A DNA stretch of 42,410 nucleotides from a virus, in the IMG/VR virus record IMGVR_UViG_3300014502_000013, positions 1 to 42,410 of that record. One strand, written 5' to 3'. A program made the position numbers and the translations under genes. Below the pieces are notes generated by a model, which was given only the letters and a program-made list of their open reading frames with translations, made no database searches and was not told where the DNA came from. Numbering within the stretch: position 1 is the stretch's first letter; every line of letters starts with the position of its first letter. Shown here piece by piece: positions 23,806 to 30,666 of this stretch.

Positions 23806-25155
23806 TCACAACCCCAGTTCTCTTTCGATTTCTGTTAAAGGATCGTAAACAACTATCTGTTCCCTGGGCTCTTCCTCTTGAAGCATTAACTCAGTAAAAG
23901 CGTGAACGAGCGCATCCAATCTATCCGGTGATTTCTCGCCGGGCACCCATTCACAAAGTTGATCTTCCAACTCCGGAAAGAAGCCGACATGGTGAATTCT
24001 GCTTTGTTCGTAAAGTGCAGATACCGGCTCGGCCCGGGTAACCTTGCCGCGGCTGGCGTGTATCTTTTTAACCGGGACATTGGCGTCTGCGACTCGAATG
24101 GTCGACTCAACCATGTCGCCGCCTTGATTCACCTCGGCTACAATTCTGTCAGCCCTGTTTTTATGAAATCCGGTGACTGAAGCCGTGGCCCATTCGTTTG
24201 GAGTTCCCCTGAGGGAAAGGTCATCGAGCACATAGCCGTGAATCTGATTGCTGATAATTCCGATTCCGGCAACGATGATTCCGGTCTCGGCTGAATCCTC
24301 GTTGTTAGCTGCTTCCGGATCCACTGCAACTACCACTCTGATCAGATCGGGGCATTGCTTAACCCTTAGCTCATCGATCTGGGTACGTTTCCATAAAGCG
24401 TTGGGGTTATCGTCCAGGATTTCGCCGGCGAGTTCCTGCCTTCCTAACCGCGTGCCCTCGTATTTATCAAGGACATATTTCAGAAAGGATTGAGGTAAGT
24501 TTGCCTTGTTATCGAGGGTGTGACCACGGGTGATAGCGGTCGAGCTGTCGGCGGTTATCGTTTTAATCGTGGGAATAGGTCTTGGTGTCGTGGTAACTAC
24601 GACTTGCGGATTGTCCCCAAGCCGCAAACCAAACATCAGGTTATCCCAAGTTTCCTGCGGATATTTGAATTTTGCCAGTTCATCGAGCCAGCCGCCATGA
24701 TGCTGAGGACCGCGGAGTTGGTCAGGTTCTTCCCCGGAATAAACGATCCCTACCGCGCCATTTGGCCATGTAATTCTGCGCTTAGAAGGTTCGTATACGG
24801 GTTTAAACCACGGCGGCGATATTGCAAGCAGCCCAGAATCACCAAGCTCTATCATGGTATCCCGGACATCTGCTGGGGTTTTGCCGACTAAAGCAACCCG
24901 TCCCCATTTTCCGGATTCCACCATCGACCGTACAAACTCGGCGCCGCTGCGGGTCTTTCCGAAGCCACGGCCGGAAAGCAGCAGCCAAATCTTCCAGAGA
25001 ACATCCGGCGGCAGTTGGTTAGGACGCGCCCAAAAACTCCAGTCATAGAGAAGTTGCTCAGCTTCCTTCTCTGTCAGACTTGCCACCGCTTTCTGTCGTT
25101 CCTGCACTGGCAGCAATGCGATTGAATACGCTAAGGAGTTTCCCTTTTGCATCAT
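23806..25155 (-). CDS. terL: terminase large subunit
   Basis: A 449-aa protein. LLLSGRGFGKT near 61-71 is the Walker A motif, GGWLDELAKF near 160 is Walker B, and VVVTTTPRP follows as the coupling motif. The C-terminal nuclease has VVVAVDPEAANN near 286 and later acidic residues (VAEVNQGG, DALVHAF). It cuts concatemeric DNA and drives packaging through the portal. ATG 25155 has AGAGGT five bases upstream; the TTG at 25161 does not. The first 98 bases overlap the end of the small-subunit-like gene. Confidence 0.93.
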   Translation of the reverse strand: MMQKGNSLAYSIALLPVQERQKAVASLTEKEAEQLLYDWSFWARPNQLPPDVLWKIWLLLSGRGFGKTRSGAEFVRSMVESGKWGRVALVGKTPADVRDTMIELGDSGLLAISPPWFKPVYEPSKRRITWPNGAVGIVYSGEEPDQLRGPQHHGGWLDELAKFKYPQETWDNLMFGLRLGDNPQVVVTTTPRPIPTIKTITADSSTAITRGHTLDNKANLPQSFLKYVLDKYEGTRLGRQELAGEILDDNPNALWKRTQIDELRVKQCPDLIRVVVAVDPEAANNEDSAETGIIVAGIGIISNQIHGYVLDDLSLRGTPNEWATASVTGFHKNRADRIVAEVNQGGDMVESTIRVADANVPVKKIHASRGKVTRAEPVSALYEQSRIHHVGFFPELEDQLCEWVPGEKSPDRLDALVHAFTELMLQEEEPREQIVVYDPLTEIERELGL

Positions 25156-25639
25156 GTTCAACCTCTAACGGACCGCCATTCTTGCCTGTAATCTCGTGTT
25201 TGTCCGTAAAGTTCAGCCGGTCTTTGGCCTTGGGGTCATCGTTATGGTCAGTTGCCTTCAGGAAACCGAAGGCCGCGGTAAGTTGAGTACCGTCCGCGTG
25301 CACTTCTACCCAGCCCTTCCCATGACAGCCGTGGCAATTCCGGTCATCGCCATATTTCCCGGTACCTTCACAGACAGGGCATATCGCTACGCTCTCGTGA
25401 GCTGTGGCCATTCGATAAACAATACTGGCCACTTCATCGCGGCGGTTAGGTAACAGCTCGTTCTCGTAGGCGGCCTTAAACTTTGCGTCGTTCTTCAGCC
25501 AGTCGTAGAAAGTCTGGCGGGATTTGACGCCGATTTCCTTAAGGGTTTTGCCAACGGTACCATACTCCGGATATTTCTCAAGAAATAACTTCTTGTTTTT
25601 GCTCAGCTTTTCTTCGGTTTTGGTTTTCTTAGGGGCCAT
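25058..25639 (-). CDS. terminase small subunit-like HTH protein with zinc motif
   Basis: A 193-aa protein. Basic N-terminus, then a helix-turn-helix (TLKEIGVKSRQTFYDWLKND) and helices. Residues about 90-113 hold a DnaJ-type CxxCxGxG pair (CPVCEGTGKYG and CHGCHGKGW), a zinc knuckle not usual in small terminases. It lies directly upstream of the large subunit and shares 98 bases with it, so it is the likely TerS or its accessory. ATG 25639 has GAAGG nine bases upstream; a TTG at 25648 is possible. Confidence 0.72.
   Translation of the reverse strand: MAPKKTKTEEKLSKNKKLFLEKYPEYGTVGKTLKEIGVKSRQTFYDWLKNDAKFKAAYENELLPNRRDEVASIVYRMATAHESVAICPVCEGTGKYGDDRNCHGCHGKGWVEVHADGTQLTAAFGFLKATDHNDDPKAKDRLNFTDKHEITGKNGGPLEVEHDAKGKLLSVFNRIAASAGTTESGGKSDREGS
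25570..25588 (+). repeat. GATATTTCTCAAGAAATAA repeat, copy 2
   Basis: Identical to 18593..18611. This copy lies inside the small-terminase-like gene, encoding LFLEKYP on the minus strand, so it is under both coding and possibly site constraint. Confidence 0.45.
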
Positions 25640-26060
25640 GTTCTTCAACCTTCAAATTCGAGGCGATATCGTTTAGTTTGTCGAGCAGCTTTGACTTAGC
25701 GTCTGCAGTTGGCGGCTCGTTGGATTTGACCGGCGGCTCCGGATGTTCTTTCCGTCCCCAGTCCTTGGGATATTTCCGCTCCAGCCACCAAGCCGCGGCT
25801 TGCCATGATTCCCGGGTAGCCAATTGAATCACGGTGACATTCTTGGCGATTGCGGTGGCTTCTGCCTTTTTAACCGACTCCAAGAATTCAAAATATACGC
25901 CCTTGCTTTGCTTCTCGCCCCAGTTTTTCCAGTTGTTGAAAGTCTGCTCGCTGATTCCTGAAGCCTGACATGCTGTTTTAATGTAGTTTCCGGCGCTAAT
26001 TAGCCGGCATATCTGATCCTGTAGTTCCTTCGTTAATTTTGGCTTTCTTCCCGCACTCAA
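25629..26060 (-). CDS. second terminase small subunit-like HTH protein
   Basis: A 143-aa protein with the homeodomain-like HTH of small terminases: GNYIKTACQASGISEQTFNNW (about 24-44), then GVYFEFLESVKKAEA and WWLERKYPKDWGRK. The C-terminus is Pro/Lys-rich with a coiled end. TTG 26060 is used because GGAG is four bases upstream. It overlaps the methyltransferase gene by 65 bases and the next TerS-like gene by 11. Two TerS-like genes in a row are unusual; one may bind pac/cos and the other serve as a partner. Confidence 0.75.
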   Translation of the reverse strand: MSAGRKPKLTKELQDQICRLISAGNYIKTACQASGISEQTFNNWKNWGEKQSKGVYFEFLESVKKAEATAIAKNVTVIQLATRESWQAAAWWLERKYPKDWGRKEHPEPPVKSNEPPTADAKSKLLDKLNDIASNLKVEEHGP

Positions 26061-27282
26061 TTTTCTCCGCTTTTCGCCCGGAATACTTTTCCCAGCGATT
26101 TATTATTACATCGCAATAATGTGCGTCTAACTCAAGCATGTAGCATTTCCTGCCCATCTTTTCACAACCAATCAAAGTAGAACCGGAACCGCCAAAGGCA
26201 TCTAACACAATATCGTCTCGAACGCTTGAATTGCATAATGCCTTCTCGATAAGTGCCACCGGTTTCATTGTCGGGTGTTCTTTAGATACCAGAGGCCGGG
26301 GAACTTCCCAAACGCTGCTCTGATCCTTGCTGCCATTCCAAGATGACTTTTCCATCCATCCGTACCAGATATTCTCGTGGCGGTAATGGTAATGACCGCG
26401 CCCCAGAACAAAGTTGTTTTTCACCCATACCAACGATTGACGTTGCTGAAAACCCGACAAAGTCATCGCTTGCGCCAAAAACGCATTTAGCGGCCCGGAT
26501 GGTCCGCAGACATATACGTCGCCGTCGACCACTCCGGCTACCAGGGTAAATACCGAAGTCCAGAATTTAAGCATTTCGTCTTCTGAAAGGCTATCATTTG
26601 CAATGGGTTTATGCCTTTTCGCCCAGTCACCGCCGTTTGGACTTCCGTAAGCTACCCCATAGGGCGGGTCAGTAAAAACCATCTGACATTTAGCGCCACC
26701 CATTAGTTTTTTATAATTCTCTACATCGGTAGAATCGCCGCAAAGCAGCCGGTGTTCTCCCAGCTGCCACAAATCACCATACTCACAAACGGCAGCCGCG
26801 TTCTCCGGGACAGCATCATCGTCAATCGCTCCGGTTTGCGAAGGTCGTAAATCCGCCAGGAGTTCCTCGAGATCCTTGTCCTTGAAACCGGTGGCGCCCA
26901 TGTCGAAATCGCTCTTTTCGAGTGCGTAGAGCAATTCCTTCAGGACTGGGGTGTCCCATTCAGCTAAAAGAGCCGACTGATTGTCCATGATGGCAAAGCC
27001 GGTTGCCGATTGCGGGTCGTCTTTGACCTTGACGACGGCGATCTGGCTCCATCCCAGGGTCTTGGCCGCTTTCCAGAGGCCGTTACCAGCTTCGATAATG
27101 CCGGTCTCAGAGTTGACCACAATAGGCTTTCGCTGACCGTAAGTGCTGAGGCTTTGCTTGATGGCCGTTATATTGGCGCTGTCGTGTTTGCGCGCGTTCT
27201 TCGGGTCTTCTTTGACCGAATCAATATCAATTGCCAGAGGCATTAACGAGTCCGTAATTTTGTTAATAGAAGCCGTGGTCAT
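25996..27282 (-). CDS. ParB-domain/N4-N6 DNA methyltransferase fusion
   Basis: A 428-aa protein. Residues about 15-120 are a ParB/Srx domain (NARKHDSANITAIKQSLSTYG and AGNGLWKAAKTLGW). Residues about 170-400 are a beta-class methyltransferase: HRLLCGDSTD near 174, TDPPYGVAY (motif IV) near 205, and LDAFGGSGSTLIGCEKMGR (motif I, AdoMet) near 368. It would methylate adenine N6 or cytosine N4 in phage and host DNA, probably to protect phage DNA. ATG 27282 shares bases with the upstream stop (TAATG) and has AAGGTG. It lies just before the packaging genes. Confidence 0.9.
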   Translation of the reverse strand: MTTASINKITDSLMPLAIDIDSVKEDPKNARKHDSANITAIKQSLSTYGQRKPIVVNSETGIIEAGNGLWKAAKTLGWSQIAVVKVKDDPQSATGFAIMDNQSALLAEWDTPVLKELLYALEKSDFDMGATGFKDKDLEELLADLRPSQTGAIDDDAVPENAAAVCEYGDLWQLGEHRLLCGDSTDVENYKKLMGGAKCQMVFTDPPYGVAYGSPNGGDWAKRHKPIANDSLSEDEMLKFWTSVFTLVAGVVDGDVYVCGPSGPLNAFLAQAMTLSGFQQRQSLVWVKNNFVLGRGHYHYRHENIWYGWMEKSSWNGSKDQSSVWEVPRPLVSKEHPTMKPVALIEKALCNSSVRDDIVLDAFGGSGSTLIGCEKMGRKCYMLELDAHYCDVIINRWEKYSGRKAEKIECGKKAKINEGTTGSDMPAN

Positions 27283-27479
27283 TATTTCACCTTTGCCTGT
27301 TTGTGTGGGGCCTGAGCCATAAATCTTGCTAACTTTTCGTTCTCCGGAAGAGTATCCATCGTTTCCTTCTGGGATCCCAGCCATTCGCTATATAGTTCGA
27401 GGAGTTTTTTATGATGCTTCGCCTGGTATAAAAGCAACTTGAGCCTGTCGTCAAATGAAATTAAATCCCAGAACCTCAT
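27282..27479 (-). CDS. 65-aa helical protein upstream of the methyltransferase
   Basis: A short helical protein (FDDRLKLLLYQAKHHKKLLELYSEWL) with a basic C-terminus. Its stop overlaps the methyltransferase start (TAATG), so the two are coupled. GGAG is close to the ATG. It is first in the late/packaging operon, directly after a terminator hairpin at 27491..27524. Not recognised. Confidence 0.65.
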   Translation of the reverse strand: MRFWDLISFDDRLKLLLYQAKHHKKLLELYSEWLGSQKETMDTLPENEKLARFMAQAPHKQAKVK

Positions 27480-27490
27480 ATATTCTCCTG

Positions 27491-27524
27491 GAAAAACAAA
27501 AAGCCCCTCGTTGATTGAGGGGCT
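27491..27524 (-). terminator. terminator upstream of the late operon
   Basis: AGCCCCTC and GAGGGGCT pair with a 7-base loop; on the minus strand the stem is followed by CTTTTTGTTTTT. It would stop RNA from the structured stretch above it and isolates the 27479 start. Confidence 0.85.
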
Positions 27525-27534
27525 TCGAATTGAC

Positions 27535-27606
27535 TGGTAGCGGAGGTTGTAGTCGAACCAACGGAGCAGGGCTTATGGGGCCGAGCTGAATCCGATTCTC
27601 CCCGCA
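27535..27606 (-). tRNA. degenerate tRNA-Met(CAT)-like sequence
   Basis: About 72 nt. The 3' side is good: T loop TTCGACT, T stem with 4 of 5 pairs, acceptor 6 of 7 pairs, then ACCA encoded. The anticodon arm keeps only 3 pairs, the loop is CCCATAA (C in place of the T before the anticodon), and the D arm is unusual. It ends at a strong terminator. It may be a decayed tRNA or a tRNA mimic. Confidence 0.35.
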
Positions 27607-27609
27607 TGC

Positions 27610-27641
27610 GCCGGTGAGGAAAATGAATAAACCTCACCGGC
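27610..27641. other. perfect 10-bp hairpin in the noncoding stretch
   Basis: GCCGGTGAGG and CCTCACCGGC with a 12-base loop. There is no T run on either strand. Together with the pseudoknot-like element at 27667..27719 it shows that 27525..27747, which holds no gene, is dense in RNA or DNA structure. Confidence 0.6.
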
Positions 27642-27666
27642 TAAAGAAAAAGGAATGAGAAGTATG

Positions 27667-27719
27667 GCAAGCCGGGGCGGTTTTGGACTTTCACCTGCTT
27701 GCGGTTATCTCCCCGCCCC
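27667..27719. other. interlocked stems: possible H-type pseudoknot
   Basis: Four blocks lie in the order GCAAGC (667-672), GGGGCGG (674-680), GCTTGC (697-702), CCGCCCC (713-719) after 27000. The first pairs with the third and the second with the fourth, so the two stems interlock, as in an H-type pseudoknot. Read on the minus strand it also holds GGTGAAAGTCC, like a cobalamin riboswitch core, but the rest of that family is missing. Confidence 0.45.
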
Positions 27720-27747
27720 TATTTCAAAAAAAGTTATCAAAGGAAAT

Positions 27748-27778
27748 GAAAGAGCCCGCCTTTTGGGCGGGCTCTTTT
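27748..27778 (-). terminator. terminator behind the 46-aa gene
   Basis: AAGAGCCCGCC and GGCGGGCTCTT form an 11-bp stem around five bases. On the plus strand a TTTT follows, so it may work in both directions. Confidence 0.8.
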
Positions 27779-27782
27779 AATG

Positions 27783-27923
27783 TTACTTGTGGGTTAAAGA
27801 ACTAGAACCAAGAAACACGCAAATAACTCCAAATATATCGAGTGCGTCTGCGTTACTACCTAAACAAACAATAAGACAAATACCGAAGACCAACACGATA
27901 TAGGAGGTTAAATTTTCTTTCAC
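27783..27923 (-). CDS. 46-aa membrane peptide
   Basis: A tiny two-helix membrane protein (MKENLTSYIVLVFGICLIVC..., then DIFGVICVFLGSS). It begins with GTG and has only a weak GAAG before it. It has its own extended -10 promoter (27983..27991) and a terminator right after the stop, so it is probably a real single gene. Function unknown; holin-like or exclusion roles are possible. Confidence 0.5.
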   Translation of the reverse strand: MKENLTSYIVLVFGICLIVCLGSNADALDIFGVICVFLGSSSLTHK

Positions 27924-27982
27924 TTCTTATAACTTTATAACCACTTTTAAGATTTGGGAGTATTTCTTTTCCCACGCTTTAT

Positions 27983-27991
27983 ATTATATCA
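27983..27991 (-). promoter_or_regulatory. extended -10 promoter (TGATATAAT)
   Basis: On the minus strand TG-A-TATAAT is a perfect extended -10 element; no good -35 lies upstream. It would drive the 46-aa gene starting at 27923. Confidence 0.5.
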
Positions 27992-27999
27992 CATGCTAA

Positions 28000-28028
28000 T
28001 AAAAAAGCCCCCGAAATAGTTCGAGGGC
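28000..28028 (-). terminator. terminator of the early operon
   Basis: GCCCTCGA and TCGGGGGC pair with one mismatch, followed on the minus strand by TTTTTTATT. The nearest minus gene ends at 28960, so early transcription may pass antisense through the 225-aa gene and end here. Confidence 0.75.
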
Positions 28029-28098
28029 ATAATGTATCGCTGTCTATTATGCTATTCCTGTGCGTAAAGTTTGTCAATACCCCTTTAAAAAAACATTT

Positions 28099-28120
28099 TT
28101 GACTACTTTTTGGTAGTCAA
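28099..28120. promoter_or_regulatory. inverted repeat TTGACTAC...GTAGTCAA
   Basis: Perfect 8-bp arms around six bases lie about 45 bases upstream of the -35 of the 225-aa gene. It could be an operator for a regulator. It carries no T run on the useful side, so it is not a terminator. Confidence 0.5.
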
Positions 28121-28144
28121 GTTGGCGGATTTTTGGGCTAGTGT

Positions 28145-28160
28145 ATCATTTTGAAATGAT
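28145..28160. promoter_or_regulatory. inverted repeat ATCATTT-TG-AAATGAT at the promoter
   Basis: Perfect 7-bp arms around two bases, ending five bases before the -35 box at 28166. Such a dyad next to a strong promoter suggests binding by a repressor or activator. Confidence 0.55.
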
Positions 28161-28165
28161 TATTT

Positions 28166-28193
28166 TTGACAAACTTTCTATAAGTGATAGAAT
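28166..28193 (+). promoter_or_regulatory. strong promoter of the 225-aa gene
   Basis: A perfect TTGACA (28166..28171), a 16-base spacer and TAGAAT (28188..28193). The ATG starts six bases after the -10, so the start of transcription should fall on or next to the start codon, giving a leaderless mRNA. Confidence 0.85.
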
Positions 28194-28199
28194 AGGGGC

Positions 28200-28877
28200 A
28201 TGGATGAGTGGATTAAAACAAGAATTACAAGTCAACTCGACGTTCTCATATCTGCGGCACTTCTTGCGGGAGGTGCCGTTGTGTGGTCACTAATAAGTAA
28301 ATTACCCCCTCCTGTGATAGCTGTAATTGGACTCGCTGTTTTCGTTTTAGTTTTAGTGGGAATCAATCAACTTATTACTTTTAGAAATAACCGTAAAAAG
28401 ACTATCACAAAACTTTCCGATGCCGAATTAGAGAAGACGATTCGTGAATGGTTCGATGTTCAGAATTTGACATTTCAAAGATGTGAAACTACTCCAGAAG
28501 AATATTTTAGATTTAATATAACCTATACCAACAAATACCATGTCGAAATAGTTAGACGGAAAGAAGATTCCTTCTTGTTGTATGCAGTATCGACGATGGA
28601 TTTTAAAGACAATCTAACAAAATTAGACGATGGTAGTCGTTTGCATATAGTTCGCGCAATAGCAATAGAAATGGCTAGGTTAGGCGTTGAATTTAGATGG
28701 GAAGAAAGCAAATTTGTAAAATTGGACGTTGTTCAAAAGATATTGCTTGATGATGAATTGACTGGTTTTGAGTTTAGAAACCAAGCGGCCACGCCTATCA
28801 GGGCTTTAATATTGGTACAGGCAGTCTCAAATGAAGCTAATCCTCTCACTTCTCATAAGGAAGATTATCAGAATTGA
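28200..28877 (+). CDS. membrane protein with cytoplasmic C-terminal domain (moron)
   Basis: A 225-aa protein. Two hydrophobic helices near 13-32 (LDVLISAALLAGGAVVWSLI) and 36-58 form a hairpin. Residues 75-225 are soluble: WFDVQNLTFQRCETTPEEYF, then NKYHVEIVRRKEDSFLLYAVS and helices. This pattern resembles small DUF2299-like domains but I do not assign it. It is on the plus strand between two minus-strand operons, with a strong promoter, two dyads upstream and no ribosome site before its ATG. It is likely expressed in the lysogen; exclusion or host-interaction function is a guess. Confidence 0.8.
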   Translation: MDEWIKTRITSQLDVLISAALLAGGAVVWSLISKLPPPVIAVIGLAVFVLVLVGINQLITFRNNRKKTITKLSDAELEKTIREWFDVQNLTFQRCETTPEEYFRFNITYTNKYHVEIVRRKEDSFLLYAVSTMDFKDNLTKLDDGSRLHIVRAIAIEMARLGVEFRWEESKFVKLDVVQKILLDDELTGFEFRNQAATPIRALILVQAVSNEANPLTSHKEDYQN

Positions 28878-28959
28878 TTAACTTTCAACTATCTTTATAA
28901 TGTCCTCAATAGTCCCGATATAGTCACTAATTCCGGCGGCCTTTTGAAATACGTATTAA

Positions 28960-29478
28960 TTATTTTTGCTTATTTTGTCGGCGCTTTTCTTGTTTTAACC
29001 AGGCTTCAAACTCCATTGTTTTCCGCTCGAAAGACATATACTTTAAAATCATCTTGCTGTCGTAACAGAGGTCACCTATCTCAACCGGCCTCAATTTAAG
29101 ACGCTCCTCTTCATTCAGTGCTTTGATGTCAATTTCTGGCCGGGTCTCTTTCATGAACACTATCAACTTCTTTTCGGGGATCATTCTCAATCTCGCCTCA
29201 AGTTCAATATGAAGTTCACTGACACTATTCGGGGCGCTAACGTGTAACGGGATCCGGATCGATTCGTCAATTTTACCGCCGCCGAGAATCGGATACTCGC
29301 CGTCCTCGATCAATTCCCAGATCGACATACAGTAAAGAACTTGCGGCGGGCAATATCTGATAGCCCAGAGCGGAAACCAATCTCCCCAGGGATAACCGCA
29401 AGTTGTGTACCTGGGGTGAGTAGCGTTCCGTATCTTGGCGGCTTTTTCCTTTTCACAGCAGACTTCGCAATCTAACAT
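28960..29478 (-). CDS. 172-aa Cys-rich phage protein, unknown
   Basis: The N-terminus has CEVCCEKEKAAK, then CGYPWGDWFPLWAIRYC and a Cys-containing middle; a zinc site is possible. The C-terminal half is helical and charged (EFEAWLKQEKRRQNKQK). It is last in the early operon, after a Cys-tail protein and the RuvC-like gene. Not recognised. Confidence 0.7.
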   Translation of the reverse strand: MLDCEVCCEKEKAAKIRNATHPRYTTCGYPWGDWFPLWAIRYCPPQVLYCMSIWELIEDGEYPILGGGKIDESIRIPLHVSAPNSVSELHIELEARLRMIPEKKLIVFMKETRPEIDIKALNEEERLKLRPVEIGDLCYDSKMILKYMSFERKTMEFEAWLKQEKRRQNKQK

Positions 29479-29493
29479 CTCAATCTCTCCGCT

Positions 29494-29856
29494 TTATTTC
29501 TTGTTCTTTCCGATTTCGCACTCATCACAATAACCTTCCTGACAGGTGTACCCGGCTTTATCGCACCACTCGCCTTTATGGTTTGCTGGTAAGGGTTGCG
29601 GCGGGATGACAGGTTTTTCGACTTTTGTCTCCATTGGCTTTATTTCCTCCTGTTTTATTTCGTTTGGTTTGTCCAACAAACTAGGGCTTCGTTGTCCGCC
29701 CGCGGCATGGTGGACTTGGGGTTGTTTGCGCATGCGCTCAATGTTGGCACGGTTTCTAGCGGCTGCAGCGACATTATTAACCAGCCCGGTATCGCCATCG
29801 TCAACCAGATGGATATCCTTGACTCTTTCGGATAACGGGCGAATGGTTGTGATCAT
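29494..29856 (-). CDS. 120-aa basic protein with Cys-rich tail
   Basis: Residues 1-45 are basic and helical, then a Pro/Lys-rich linker (about 60-90), and a C-terminal knuckle CDKAGYTCQEGYCDEC (four Cys). Its first bases overlap the resolvase stop (ATGA), so the two are coupled. The pattern suggests a small nucleic-acid-binding partner for the RuvC-like enzyme (inference). Confidence 0.65.
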   Translation of the reverse strand: MITTIRPLSERVKDIHLVDDGDTGLVNNVAAAARNRANIERMRKQPQVHHAAGGQRSPSLLDKPNEIKQEEIKPMETKVEKPVIPPQPLPANHKGEWCDKAGYTCQEGYCDECEIGKNKK

Positions 29857-30317
29857 TTTCCGATGTCTCCGAATCTCGCAATCAGCAAAGCGTCCGCCCT
29901 GCCGATATCCTTCTTCCGGGATAACTCCGCCATCGGATAAAGCCGCTGCGCCAACGTCCGGGCAAAGTCCTTATCCTTCCCGATTAGTCCGGCTCTTTTC
30001 TTCCACTGCTGGGGAGTTACGAATACCACGGGAATGAACAGCGATGCCAACACACCCTGAACGATTCCGTAACTGACTCCAAACCCGAACATGGACGACA
30101 CCCCCTGCCCCGGCATGGCTGAGACCTGTTCAAGATAAGCAGTGGCCGTTTCCGTTCTAGTCCATAACGCGATAACTTTCCTCAGCGCCGCCGCGTTGAC
30201 CTGATTACGCTTTCCCGTGAGTGGCATCACCGGCATGTCCAGCAGATCAGAAATTGAGTTGTCGTCTTCCAAGAGTGCTAAAGCTCCGGTTAGACCCGGG
30301 TCAATTCCAATTTTCAT
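29853..30317 (-). CDS. RuvC-like Holliday junction resolvase
   Basis: A 154-aa protein. MKIGIDPGLTGALALL gives the first catalytic Asp (D6), YLEQVSAMPGQGVSSMFGFG gives the Glu (about 67) and KDIGRADALLIARFG gives the last Asp (about 143). This is the RuvC/RNase H fold. It should cut branched DNA made in replication or recombination before packaging. It overlaps both neighbours by four bases (ATGA). The size is close to RuvC (about 170 aa). Confidence 0.88.
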   Translation of the reverse strand: MKIGIDPGLTGALALLEDDNSISDLLDMPVMPLTGKRNQVNAAALRKVIALWTRTETATAYLEQVSAMPGQGVSSMFGFGVSYGIVQGVLASLFIPVVFVTPQQWKKRAGLIGKDKDFARTLAQRLYPMAELSRKKDIGRADALLIARFGDIGK

Positions 30318-30589
30318 TTTTCCACCCCCGCGTATCCCTGATGCTGCCCGTAGAGTCCGCAGCCGGGGGTCCAGCAGACTAACCTGTCTTTCTTACTGTT
30401 GAAAGAGCCGCGACTAATGGGCTTGCCGCAAAAACTGCATTTCAACTTCGGGTCCAGCCGGTAGTTATCGGCGCCGGGGAAAGACGGCTTGCCGAAACCG
30501 GACATTCCTGCAGCCCGGCCGGTGAGCAGATCCTTAACCTGCAGCCCCTGTTTGCGGGGTGATTTAGTTTTCGTCCTATTTTTATCCAC
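30314..30589 (-). CDS. 91-aa zinc-ribbon-like protein
   Basis: Basic N-terminus, then CSFCGKPI (about 51-58) and CWTPGCGLYGQ (about 72-82). Four Cys in two pairs suggest one zinc. It overlaps the resolvase start by four bases and is read with it. Not assigned. Confidence 0.68.
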   Translation of the reverse strand: MDKNRTKTKSPRKQGLQVKDLLTGRAAGMSGFGKPSFPGADNYRLDPKLKCSFCGKPISRGSFNSKKDRLVCWTPGCGLYGQHQGYAGVEK

Positions 30590-30666
30590 TGTAACAATTA
30601 CTCCTTTTTTAGCTGTCCATTACCCTGATTATTTCTTGATAATTATTTCCCTTTTTGGCTGTAAAA

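Noticed and set aside
27525-27730. Resemblance to a tmRNA or a cobalamin riboswitch on the minus strand
   Set aside because: The tmRNA 5' part, tag frame and size are missing. Only the short GGTGAAAGTCC core fits cobalamin; other parts of the family and a B12-type gene behind it are absent.
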